NCBI GenBank assembly: GCA_001661515.1
Contig: LUVW01000003.1
Location: 372,001 to 436,000 of the forward strand
Reading direction: 5' to 3'
DNA from: Capniomyces stellatus
Lineage: Eukaryota > Kickxellomycota > Harpellomycetes > Harpellales > Legeriomycetaceae
DNA: 64,000 bases
The translations under genes were made by a program, and so were the position numbers. Shown here piece after piece: positions 35,028 through 45,076 of the stretch; position 1 is the stretch's first letter, and the number at the start of each line of letters is the position of its first letter. Below the pieces are notes generated by a model. That model saw only the letters and a list, made by a program, of their open reading frames with translations. It had not been told where the DNA came from and did not search any database.

Positions 35028-36452
35028 ATGGTAAATCCAATTGTTTTTCTAGACATTTCAATCGGTGGTCAGCCGGTAGGTAGAATGAAGATGGAATTGT
35101 TTGCCGATATCGTTCCCAAAACAGCAGAGAATTTTAGGTATTGTAGAATTCCGAACCCACTATAAATGTATTATTTGATCATTTAGCTATTTTCCACAAG
35201 CCATCGATCACTTCATTCTGTGTCTAGTGCAATAAAGGATACTCCTTTCAAATCAGCACCGATCTTATTTCTTTTTTGTTGTTGTTGAATTTGACACTGA
35301 TTTTTTGGATAAAATTTAACCCAATTCACCTCTTTAAAAACAAATAGGCAGCTATGTACTGGCGAATTCAAGTAAATCGATTTATACAAGCTTTTATTAT
35401 ATCTTCTACTGCCAATCTCCATAAAAGACTCTCAGAATAGAATCACGGCTCCTTGACTAGGTCAGACTTTTATTGTGCAATAAATCAACATGCTTTTATT
35501 AAATTCTTGTTTTAGGGTTAATGGAAAACCAGTTGGATACAAAGGTGCCTCGTTCCACAGGTATTTACTCGATAACTCCCTTTTTTTTAGTTTCTTTTTT
35601 GTAGTATCTCTACCAAAGATATATTCGAGTAAACTGCTTTAACCAAGGCCAACGCTTTTTAGAATTGATGTCATTAACGCTTTTTATTTGGCTTTGTAGA
35701 ATAATCAAAGACTTTATGGCACAGGGCGGTGATTTTATAAAGGTTTGTATAGCACATACTTGTAGCTCGTAATTTGTTAAAAGTAGAGAAGGGGGGGGGG
35801 AAGTGGAGTTAACCGCTGATTTGACTGTTAATATGGTTACGTTGATTGTATAGGGCGATGGGACCGGTTCGATTAGCATATATGGCGATAAGTTCCCTGA
35901 TGAAAACTTTACATTAAAACACACTGGCCCAGGGTTGTTATCAATGGTAAGGCAACATTTTTTTATTAGCTGTTGTCAGTTTTTTTTGTAAAGCGAGGAC
36001 TTTATTATAAATTTGTTGAAAGTCTGGGTTTTTAAAACCAAAGCTAGATATTACTTTTTTTCATCATTTTTTTTGTGTCTACCAGCACAGCAGAATGCAC
36101 AAGTACAAGTGATATATTGCTACCTTACATTTTATAGGCTAATAGTGGGCCTGGTACAAATGGTAGTCAGGTAAAAACCAATAGATGGTATTTATTTGCA
36201 AAGTTTAACAAGTGTATTTTATAATGCGTTTATTCACAGTGTGTCGACACTAGAACTAACGCGTGTTTATTGACTTGGTATTGGCAGTTTTTTATAACAT
36301 GCCAAAAGTGCGATTTTCTAGATAACAAGCATGTTGTGTTTGGGAAACTAATTGATGGTTTGTTAACGCTTCGGAAGATCGAGAATGTCCCTGTTGGTCC
36401 CAACAATAGACCCAAACTTCCTGTGCTAATTTCAGAGTGCGGCGAAATGTAG
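35028..36452 (+). CDS. Spliceosomal cyclophilin H (PPIH-like peptidyl-prolyl isomerase), seven exons
   Basis: Exons 35028-35137, 35348-35371, 35516-35560, 35700-35742, 35854-35946, 36138-36170 and 36288-36452 give 170 aa; each junction keeps phase and restores the cyclophilin fold. Conserved parts: [63 protein letters not shown] and [11 protein letters not shown]. The ending [12 protein letters not shown] followed by [12 protein letters not shown] is specific to the PPIH (USA-CypH) branch. That branch binds PRP4 of the U4/U6.U5 tri-snRNP and assists spliceosome assembly. The FHR arginine of the isomerase site is present, but the Trp of the CypA cyclosporin pocket (WLDGKHVVFG) is Phe here ([10 protein letters not shown]). 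Exon 2 is only 24 nt. Confidence 0.96.
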
Positions 36453-37706
36453 TTTATGTCGGTTTAATCTTGAGAAGAGCTTTGTATTGAAAAAGTAACA
36501 AAAGAAAAATGCTAATAAAAAAAGGTTTAATAAAAAAAGTGAGGTGAAATTGTCAATTGCAAAGACCAACATATTAAGAGTTGGCCTTGAGTTCAATAAA
36601 AGAAAAATGTCGGTCTTGGTTTTCTGCATCCAATGCTTTAGCAGCAATATAGAGTCTAAAGTGAAATATAAACTTTGTATTTCATTGGAATAAAGGGGGT
36701 GTATCTCCGGCTACTAAACTATTAAGTTCAGAGTTGTACCAAATCAAGGCGTAGAGAATTGGGCTTAGTGACTGATCTTTCAACTGATTAAATCGATTAA
36801 AATTTTTAGTTTATCACTAAGCGCGAGTTAGCTAATCACTAAGATCAAGAAATGTGAATTTTAATTTCGGGCTTTTCTACTGGTTTGATTTGTGAGATTC
36901 TTAATTGAAGTTTATATAAAACGTTAGTTCAATTGTTGCAAAGTAAAAGATGATTGGGATTAAAATATTAAACAAAAAAGCAGGCTTTAAACTGTCTAAA
37001 TGCGCCTAAAGCTCAAGCGATTACATAAGATATGGATGGGGATCAGCTGCAACAACTCTGCTACGTCAAAAAAAAAAAAGCGGTTGAATTTGAAATTGTT
37101 TTTTTCTTAGCGAACAGGGCTATTGGAAACCATCAACATTTGATTACATTGATTTAAATAAACAACAAAAAAACGAAAAAGAAAAAGAAAAAGTATGAGC
37201 CATTTGGTTGAAAAAGTAAATGATTGACATTGATGATTGGCTGAACACGATTATTACAATTGAATGCAATTGATTGTTGTTGGTTAAATAGGTGCTATCA
37301 GCTTGGAAAATGGTGTTCAATAAAGATGGTTTCCCAACAATGTTAAAGGCAACTTTATTGATGATAAAAGGATGAAGAAAATAATAAAAAAAACCCTGAA
37401 TCGTATAGTGGAATCAATTTGTGTTTACCAGTATTTTTAAAGAAGGATTATTTTTTATTTTTTTTAAAAAAAAATTAATTTAAGCGGAAACCCAGGTTAA
37501 CGAAAGAAAAAAGAAGCTTTTGAACTTTTGAACAACTAAAAAGTATGTGGGTTGGTTTAACAAAGACAAAATAATACAAAACATATACAAAAAAAGCAGA
37601 TACAAGTAATAAAGAAGCAACTATAAAAAAGTTTTAAAAGACAAATACAAAGCAGGACAAGGATAGTAACGCAATACTGGGAGCGAACTGATAAAGAATA
37701 AACAAT
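36453..37706. other. Intergenic upstream of ARO1
   Basis: No gene seen. The last 250 bp before the ARO1 start are very A-rich, as expected for a fungal promoter and leader. T-runs and A-runs near 37440-37480 are the only other feature. Confidence 0.6.
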
Positions 37707-40700
37707 ATGTCACAAAACAAGGAGCTAGCGCGTATGGTGAAAGATGGCGGAGTTAACAAGGTGTCCGTTTTGGGAGGGGAATCTATTATTTTAGGGAGAA
37801 ACTTGAGGGACTACATTTGGAGGGATTTAACAGAGAACTTTACCTTTTCGTCAACGTTTGTTTTGGTTACGGACGCAAATTTGGCGGAGCTTTACCTGGA
37901 GGGGTTTAAAGAAAGTTTTGATAAGCAGCTTGAGGCAAAATATGCATTGTCAGATAGGAAGCCAAGGCTGATAACACATGTAATAAAACCAGGAGAATGT
38001 TCAAAGGGCAGAACAACGAAGGCATCGATTGAGGATTGGATGTTGAAAGAGTCGTGTACAAGAGATACTTTTGTGTTGGCGTTGGGGGGAGGGGTGATTG
38101 GAGATTTGGTTGGGTTTGTAGCGTCGACGTTTATGCGGGGGGTTAGATTTGCACAGATTCCAACGTCGTTGCTTGCTATGGTGGATTCTAGCGTTGGGGG
38201 CAAAACGGCGATTGACACGCCGCACGGAAAAAATCTTATTGGATGTTTCTGGCAGCCGGAAAGGGTGTACATGGATATGGCGGTTCTCCAAACACTTCCG
38301 GATAGAGAGTTTTCAAACGGAATGGCGGAGGTTATTAAGAGTGCGGCGATTTGGAGCATTGAGGAGTTTGAGGTGCTTGAGAAAAGCCAAGAGCAGATCA
38401 AGGAGGCAGTTGCGGGGAGAGGGGGAGAGTTATGCCAGGAGCTTTTGTTAAGGGTGGTATCATCGTCAGTAAGAATGAAGGCGCATGTGGTGACGGTTGA
38501 TGAGAGAGAGTCGGGGCTTAGGGGGCTGCTAAACTTTGGACATACGCTTGGGCATGCGTTGGAGGCAATAGTGGCGCCGTACTTGCTGCACGGAGAGTGT
38601 GTGTCTATTGGGTGTGTGCTGGAGGCAGAGTTATCGTACAGACTTGGGCATATTGGGGCAAGCACAGTGGCGAGATTGGCAAGATGCTTTAAGCAGTACC
38701 AGCTTCCTGTTTCGTATGAGGAGGCCTCGGTCCGAAAGCTGCTGCCAAGAAACGTGTTGGCAGAAGTGAGTTTAGGGAGCATGATGGAAACAATGAAGGT
38801 GGACAAAAAGAATGTTGGGAGCCAAAAGAGAGTTGTACTTTTATCAAGGTTGGGAGACACGGTGGAGGAGAAGCCAACGGCAGTCAGCGATGAGGTGGTG
38901 ATGGAAGTGTTGGCAGCATCAGTGGAGGTAGTGGCGATTAGGGCAGACGAGATAGAGGGTCTGAAGGCAAAGCACGGGAAGGAAGGGGTGATAATGACGC
39001 CACCGGGAAGCAAGTCGATATCTAACAGAGCACTTGTGCTGGCAGCGCTTGGAACAGGGACGTGTAAACTGCGCAACATGCTGCACTCTGATGACACACA
39101 GGTGATGCTGGAGGCGTTGGTGTCGATTAATGCATGTAAGATAAGCTGGGAGGAGAATGGGGAGGTGTTGGTGATTGAGGGGGGAGGGGGGAAAGGGTTG
39201 GTTGTTGCGGATAAGGAGCTTTACTTGGGAAATGCAGGAACGGCAGCAAGATTTTTGACAACATTTGTGAATCTGATTCAAAGCGAGAGCTCAGAACACA
39301 CAATACTTACGGGAAATGCGCGTATGAAGGAAAGGCCGATTGGGGCGTTGGTTGATGCTTTGAAAAGCAACGGATGTCTTGTGGAGTATGTTGAAAACAA
39401 GGGGTGTTTGCCGCTGAGGGTTGAGCACGGAGGGTTAGGTATTCCGGGAGGGAGAATTGAGCTTTCGGCATCGGTAAGTTCGCAGTACGTCTCATCGCTG
39501 CTGATGTGTGCGCCATATGCGCAAAGCCCGGTGGTCCTGGAGCTGGTAGGTGGCCACGTGATCTCGCAAACGTACATTGACATAACAACATCAATGATGG
39601 GGTCGTTTGGAATCAAGGTTGAGAGATTGGGACCAAAAACGTACAAGATCCCGGTGGGAGAGTACACGAACCCGCAGACGTATGAGGTAGAAAGCGACGC
39701 AAGCTCGGCAACGTACCCGCTAGCACTGGCAGCAATCACAGGCACACGGTGCACAGTGCCAAACATAGGGTCGGCATCGCTCCAGGGAGACGCCAGATTT
39801 GCGATAGATGTGCTTAAGCCAATGGGCTGTACAGTGGTGCAGACCGAGAGCAGCACAATGGTTCAAGGCCCGCCACTAGGGACCCTGCGACCGCTCCCAA
39901 TGGTAGACATGGAGCCAATGACAGATGCGTTTTTGACGGCGTCTGTACTGGCAGCAGTGGCGGTGCAGGCAGATGGTGAACTTGAGGGGGGCAACTGGAC
40001 AAAGATCAGGGGAATAGCGAACCAGCACGTCAAGGAGTGTGACCGGATTCTGGCAATGTCGACCGAGCTGGGGAAGCTGGGGATCAAGTGCGTGGTTCAC
40101 GAGGATGGAATAGATATTGAGGGACAGCAGCTCGAGAAGGTGATTGAAAACAACAAAAAGACAGCGATTCACTGCTACGACGACCACCGAATTGCAATGA
40201 GCATGAGCGTGCTGGGGTCAGTGGCAGCACCAGGACTGGTTCTGGACGAAAGGAGATGTGTTGGCAAAACATGGCCAATGTGGTGGAACGACATGACGGT
40301 TGGATACGGAATCCAAGTCAAGGGATGTGATGTTACTGTCAAGCCAGCAGCAGCAGATAGCAGCAGCAGCAACAGCAACAGCAATTCGACAAGCAAGAAC
40401 AGTTCAATTGTTGTGATTGGGATGCGAGGAGTTGGGAAGTCGACGCTGGGGTATGAGATGGCACGAGGGGTTGGGTACAGATTTATTGATATGGACCAGT
40501 ACCTGGAACAGTCCACAGGCAAAACGATTCCCGAGATCATCAAAAGCGGGGGATGGGAGACATTTAGGGCGCAAGAGGCAGAGTGCCTGGAGAAGGTGCT
40601 GGGCAAGGAGTACAGCACCAACAGTGTTATTGCGTGTGGCGGTGGGCTGCTGGAGAACGAAAAATCTTCGCGCCTGATACAGGGGTGGAAGGAAAGCGGA

Positions 40701-42653
40701 GGCGCTGTGCTGCACTTGCATGCTGACATTGAGCATGTGGCGGGATACCTTGACCAGGACAAGTCTAGGCCGGCATATGCTCTAGGGGAGTCGCCGTTCG
40801 AGGTGTTTGCGCGCAGGCTGCCAAGCTACCAAAGCCACTGCACCCACACGCTGTTTGTCAAGTCGGAGCCCAAGTTTGGCTGGGACCAGATGGTTGATGA
40901 CGCCATCAGAATGGCCAGATTCATTACCAATACAGATTTGAACCGCGTAAACCTCAAGCTGGACAGATCCTTTTTCCTCTCACTTACTGTCCCCGACATC
41001 ACCCAGTTTACCGCTGAACAGATAAACAGCATAACTGCAGGGTCCAACGCCGTGGAGCTGCGCGTAGACCTGCTGCTGAAGGCCGAGAAGTTTGTAGATA
41101 TTAACTTGCAGGACACCGCCCAGTACCAGGAGTTTGAGATGTACGTGTTGAAGCAGCTGTCTGCACTGCGTCGCCGCACACCTCTACCCGTGATATACAC
41201 AGTCAGGTCAAAGAGCCAAGGCGGCCTGTTCCCAAAGCAAAACAAACAGATGGAGGCTCTGATTGCCAAGGGAGTTGAGTGGGGGTGCGAGTATATAGAC
41301 GTGGAGATGTTTGAGGAGAGCCAAATGCTGAAGGATGTTTCTGAAATAAAGAGAAACTCGTTGGTTATTGGCTCCTACCACGACACAACTGGACTCGAGT
41401 TGAGGTGGGATAGCTCCAACCCCGAGTCCCCCACCTTCCGGTACCTGGAAATCGCCAACAAACACGCCGACATTGCAAAGTTGGTTTCATTTGCTCTTGG
41501 CTGGGACGACAATCTCCGTGCCCTAACCTGCTCAGTCCGCCAAAGAAGCAGCGACTGCAAGCCCCTGATCCCAATCAACATGGGCTACGGCGGCCAGTTC
41601 AGCAGAGTCATGTGTCCGTTACTGACCCCGGTTACTCACCCAGACCTTAAACTGCCAGCCGCGCCGGGCCAGCTTTCAGTGCAGCAGATCCACACAACCC
41701 TCAGCACTCTGGGCGCAATTCCCCCCAAAAAATTCTACCTGTTTGGCCAGCCTATTTCCGCGTCGCCAAGCCCAGCCATGCACAATGCCGCGTTCAAGGA
41801 GGTTGGATTACCCTTTGAGTACTCGCTGTGTCCGATTGATTTGGGCGTGCACGAGTGCCTTGAGGCCAGCCTGAAGAAGGTTGTTGACTTGATTCACTCC
41901 AATGACTTTGGCGGTGCCAGTGTCACTATTCCAAACAAACAGTTCATCATCCCATTGCTCAACAGTCTCACTCCTGCCGCCAAAGCCATTGGTGCTGTAA
42001 ACACCATACTGGTCCAGCCCATATCCGGCGACAACTCCTTCAACAGCCCTTCAACCCCGCTGTTTGTTGACCCAAAGAAGTTTGTTAGGGTTGGCGACAA
42101 CACTGATTACATCGGAATCATCAATGCCCTCAAGCGGGCAAACAAGACCTCGCCCAAGCCCATCCAATTTGGCGATGAATCGGCCGCCCTGATCATTGGT
42201 GCTGGTGGAACTTCAAGAGCTGCGCTCTACGCTCTTTACAAAATGAACATCAAAAACGTCTACTTGTACAACAGGAGCAAGGATAACGCTGAAGCCCTGG
42301 CCCAATGCTTCAAGAACCTGCTGCCCAACCTAACCATCATTACTTCCCTCGAAAACACCCCCACTACATTTAACCTTATCATCTCAACTGTTCCTGCTAC
42401 AAACCTGGCCTTTGAGTTCCCTGACTCCCTGTTTAACTCCCAGTCCGAGTGCTCCAGACTTGCTTTGGACATGGCTTACAAACCCAAGGTTACCCCCTTG
42501 CTTCACAAGTCCCATCAGTTTGGCTGGACCACCGTTCCTGGAATGCAGGTTCTTGTCGACCAAGGAATTCAACAGTTCACTTTATGGACTAACGTTTCTG
42601 CTCCCGAATCTACCATGTACAACGCCGTTGTTCAACACATGAATAGTTCCTAG
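37707..42653 (+). CDS. ARO1: Pentafunctional AROM polypeptide
   Basis: One uninterrupted frame of 1648 aa, slightly longer than usual for the family (about 1550-1600). It carries steps 2-6 of the shikimate pathway, from DAHP to EPSP. 3-Dehydroquinate synthase is at about 10-400 (GGGVIGDLVGFVAST, DSSVGGKTAIDTPHGKN, NFGHTLGHALE). EPSP synthase is at about 415-860 (PGSKSISNRALVLAALG, GNAGTAARFLTT, DDHRIAMS). A Ser/Asn linker near 880-895 precedes shikimate kinase, about 897-1065 (GMRGVGKSTLG P-loop, IDMDQYLE). Type I 3-dehydroquinase is at about 1085-1300 (AVELRVDLL, catalytic His in GSYHDTTG, Schiff-base Lys in ADIAKLV). Shikimate dehydrogenase is at about 1340-1648 (GQPISASPSPAMHN, GAGGTSRAALYAL). 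All key motifs are intact, so all five activities are expected in the cytosol. Confidence 0.98.
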   Translation: MSQNKELARMVKDGGVNKVSVLGGESIILGRNLRDYIWRDLTENFTFSSTFVLVTDANLAELYLEGFKESFDKQLEAKYALSDRKPRLITHVIKPGECSKGRTTKASIEDWMLKESCTRDTFVLALGGGVIGDLVGFVASTFMRGVRFAQIPTSLLAMVDSSVGGKTAIDTPHGKNLIGCFWQPERVYMDMAVLQTLPDREFSNGMAEVIKSAAIWSIEEFEVLEKSQEQIKEAVAGRGGELCQELLLRVVSSSVRMKAHVVTVDERESGLRGLLNFGHTLGHALEAIVAPYLLHGECVSIGCVLEAELSYRLGHIGASTVARLARCFKQYQLPVSYEEASVRKLLPRNVLAEVSLGSMMETMKVDKKNVGSQKRVVLLSRLGDTVEEKPTAVSDEVVMEVLAASVEVVAIRADEIEGLKAKHGKEGVIMTPPGSKSISNRALVLAALGTGTCKLRNMLHSDDTQVMLEALVSINACKISWEENGEVLVIEGGGGKGLVVADKELYLGNAGTAARFLTTFVNLIQSESSEHTILTGNARMKERPIGALVDALKSNGCLVEYVENKGCLPLRVEHGGLGIPGGRIELSASVSSQYVSSLLMCAPYAQSPVVLELVGGHVISQTYIDITTSMMGSFGIKVERLGPKTYKIPVGEYTNPQTYEVESDASSATYPLALAAITGTRCTVPNIGSASLQGDARFAIDVLKPMGCTVVQTESSTMVQGPPLGTLRPLPMVDMEPMTDAFLTASVLAAVAVQADGELEGGNWTKIRGIANQHVKECDRILAMSTELGKLGIKCVVHEDGIDIEGQQLEKVIENNKKTAIHCYDDHRIAMSMSVLGSVAAPGLVLDERRCVGKTWPMWWNDMTVGYGIQVKGCDVTVKPAAADSSSSNSNSNSTSKNSSIVVIGMRGVGKSTLGYEMARGVGYRFIDMDQYLEQSTGKTIPEIIKSGGWETFRAQEAECLEKVLGKEYSTNSVIACGGGLLENEKSSRLIQGWKESGGAVLHLHADIEHVAGYLDQDKSRPAYALGESPFEVFARRLPSYQSHCTHTLFVKSEPKFGWDQMVDDAIRMARFITNTDLNRVNLKLDRSFFLSLTVPDITQFTAEQINSITAGSNAVELRVDLLLKAEKFVDINLQDTAQYQEFEMYVLKQLSALRRRTPLPVIYTVRSKSQGGLFPKQNKQMEALIAKGVEWGCEYIDVEMFEESQMLKDVSEIKRNSLVIGSYHDTTGLELRWDSSNPESPTFRYLEIANKHADIAKLVSFALGWDDNLRALTCSVRQRSSDCKPLIPINMGYGGQFSRVMCPLLTPVTHPDLKLPAAPGQLSVQQIHTTLSTLGAIPPKKFYLFGQPISASPSPAMHNAAFKEVGLPFEYSLCPIDLGVHECLEASLKKVVDLIHSNDFGGASVTIPNKQFIIPLLNSLTPAAKAIGAVNTILVQPISGDNSFNSPSTPLFVDPKKFVRVGDNTDYIGIINALKRANKTSPKPIQFGDESAALIIGAGGTSRAALYALYKMNIKNVYLYNRSKDNAEALAQCFKNLLPNLTIITSLENTPTTFNLIISTVPATNLAFEFPDSLFNSQSECSRLALDMAYKPKVTPLLHKSHQFGWTTVPGMQVLVDQGIQQFTLWTNVSAPESTMYNAVVQHMNSS

Positions 42654-42968
42654 TTTACTCCTCACATTTCCCCCCTTCCCCCCTCCCTTTTTTTTATTCT
42701 ATTATTTACTCTTTTATACTTTTATAATTAATTTACAAGCTTTTTTACTTTTAACCAAATAACGCTAATTCCAAACATTGCCCAACTTAATCACATTTCT
42801 CTCTCTTTTGGTTTTTTTTTTCTCTTTTTTTTTTCGAATGGTGAGTAATGAGATATTATTGAATTATAAAAATGACAACATAACTGCTTTCAAAAACGCC
42901 CTGTAAAATAAACTAGATAAACATATAACTGTAATGGGCTGTTTTCAAGAAAGCAAGCGAGCACAAGC
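42654..42968. other. Short convergent intergenic region
   Basis: Pyrimidine-rich 3' flank of ARO1, with T-runs near 42690 and 42820-42832, followed by the 3' flank of the minus-strand membrane-protein gene. No gene. Confidence 0.6.
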
Positions 42969-43907
42969 CTAGTACTGGTCTATAAACGAAAGAATACTTG
43001 TATACAACCAAGCCGCAACGCTTCCAGTCCACAACCCAAAAACAACAGAAATCGACAAGAATATCGTGATTGGCAAATTATATTCAATCACTCCATACAC
43101 CCATTTGAACAGTAGCAGAAATACTGATCTGTAAAACAAAACTATCGGTTTCCACAACATCAGCCTCAGAATCCGCAAAAACAGCAGAACTATGTACATC
43201 ACAATGTTTACCACCTTGTAGCCCAACCCAATTATTGGCGCTATAAACACCCCGTTTACTGCTGTATAATACCGTTTTATAAACGTTTTCTTTTCTTGCT
43301 TTATTGCTCTTTGCCGCATATTCCCTCCTTTGTCGCTGCACTCATCGTCTTGGTCACAGCTGCCATTTCCCGTATCTCCATTTCCGCCAGCTTCGCAACC
43401 ATCATCCCCACCGTAAATTCCCGAGTTGTCGCCAGTTTCTCGGTTTGCCGTTGCACAAGCCGCTTTTGTTTTAACTCTATCGTTTCTACCCTTCTTCATA
43501 ACCACATTTCCCCCATTCTCCATAATATCTTTTCGCTCCCTGTCATCAACCCCATACTCTCTGTTTTGCCCAACCATTTCTTCATTTTGCACATGCATAC
43601 AGTAATGCTGTTGCCCATCAATGTACACAATTCTGTTTCCTACAATCTCATATTGCTTTTCTATACGATTTATCCCCTTTTTACTCACCCCAACCGTCTC
43701 GCACACCTCTATTTGCCCACTCTCAGCAACTCTACCGTCTCCAGTTTCCATTTCATTTTGTTCCCTTTGAGCCGAGTAACTATACTTTAAACAATCTGCC
43801 AACCCCACAAATAAAACCAACAACATAACCGCCTTGCTCAATGTAACCGCCAATCCTGCATTTACTACCACCCTATCTATCCCCGTTGGAGTATTAAACT
43901 TGGGCAT
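42969..43907 (-). CDS. Uncharacterised membrane protein
   Basis: Single-exon frame of 312 aa that I do not recognise. Residues about 17-38 form a hydrophobic segment (LAVTLSKAVMLLVLFVGLADCL). A polar middle (about 45-200) is rich in Gly, Asp, Asn and Glu and has several cysteines. The last 105 residues contain three or four further hydrophobic segments, starting at about 215, 232, 255 and 280 (VNIVMYIVLLFLRIL, IVLFYRSVFLLLFKWVY, ITIFLSISVVFGLWTGSVAAWLY). Basic residues flank the C-terminal block. The layout suggests an endomembrane protein with a soluble loop of about 160 residues. The conserved-looking C-terminal block is the part to use for a homology search. Confidence 0.7.
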   Translation of the reverse strand: MPKFNTPTGIDRVVVNAGLAVTLSKAVMLLVLFVGLADCLKYSYSAQREQNEMETGDGRVAESGQIEVCETVGVSKKGINRIEKQYEIVGNRIVYIDGQQHYCMHVQNEEMVGQNREYGVDDRERKDIMENGGNVVMKKGRNDRVKTKAACATANRETGDNSGIYGGDDGCEAGGNGDTGNGSCDQDDECSDKGGNMRQRAIKQEKKTFIKRYYTAVNGVFIAPIIGLGYKVVNIVMYIVLLFLRILRLMLWKPIVLFYRSVFLLLFKWVYGVIEYNLPITIFLSISVVFGLWTGSVAAWLYTSILSFIDQY

Positions 43908-45076
43908 ATTGCCATATTTGTACTATTATTCATTATTATTAGTCTGGTTTATTCTTTTGTACTTTTTCTTTTTCTTTTAATTTGTTTTTTTTAAATCCGG
44001 TTTTATTTAATTTGCACTTTATTCCGCTCCACGCAACATAGAGACAATGGGTCATTCATTTTCTCTCACCCACGCTTGTTAAACTAACCAAACTGATAAG
44101 AATTAACCAACTTTGCTATAAAGTATCGCTCTTGAATAGTTTTAATTAAACTTACTTTTGATATTTTCTACAAACTCTGGAATTTACTGTGGTCTCTGTT
44201 TAGCCGTGCTTTTTGTAAACTATACCTTCGTAAATTGTTATTGCTAAAGTTACAAGGCCAGTGAGTATCGTATGCTTCAATTATTTTGTATTTCGATCCG
44301 CCTTTCAATGTCGCTTATTTGGAATACACTAAATTTGTATTGTTGGTAAATGATAATAGTAAAAGCTGGAAAGAAAAACAATGTTGGAAAACTCCGTCTA
44401 GCTAAAGCAAGTTGATTTAAAATACACTTTACACAGTCAACCAAAGAAAAATATCTCGTCTGGTCTTTTGTTTTATCTACACCTTTTTTACTTTATTTCT
44501 TTAAACTTTATCGTTAATCATTGAACAAACCGTTTATTTCATGATCCTTTTTGTAACTGCTGATTTATTTTTATTTTATTTTTTGTTGATGCAATTCAGA
44601 GTTCCCTATGCTTGTAGTTTCTGACATTATTTATTTATTTTTTATTGAAATTCTGACTTGTTTTTAGTATTGTAAAATCCAATCAGCATATTGAACTATA
44701 CAATAAAATATGCATCATTGCATCTCAATAAAATTAAAGTAGCGCGTTAAACAAGATTTCCACCATCTTCATCAAAACATGTAACGCTAAGCAACAAAAC
44801 CTGATTTTGTACTCTTCAAGACTTTTAATCAAAACAAACTAAACTCCTCCTCCACACACTACCAAAACTAAGCACTGCCAAACCTAGACACCACAGTATA
44901 TTTTCTTTTTGGTTAGTTTCCAAAACCACATTCCATATTTGCTCGAGTCATGCTAGAAGGCGCTTTGCCAAGTTACTCCTATCTATCGGGCTTATTGGTT
45001 ATTCAAACCAGTTTATTGGTTTCTGCTTATAAAGCATAGAAAAGTAACAATTACTAGATGAAAAATAATCTACATA
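43908..45076. other. Intergenic, no gene seen
   Basis: Contains the upstream region of the 312-aa membrane protein (T-rich on the plus strand at 43950-44000) and the 3' flank of the 7TM-RGS gene. AT-rich, with no frame of interest. Confidence 0.6.

Noticed and set aside
37892..39097. 401-codon open frame antisense to ARO1
   Set aside because: It mirrors the ARO1 coding frame; low-stop antisense frames arise from the G-rich codon bias there. It has no domain and no independent promoter context.
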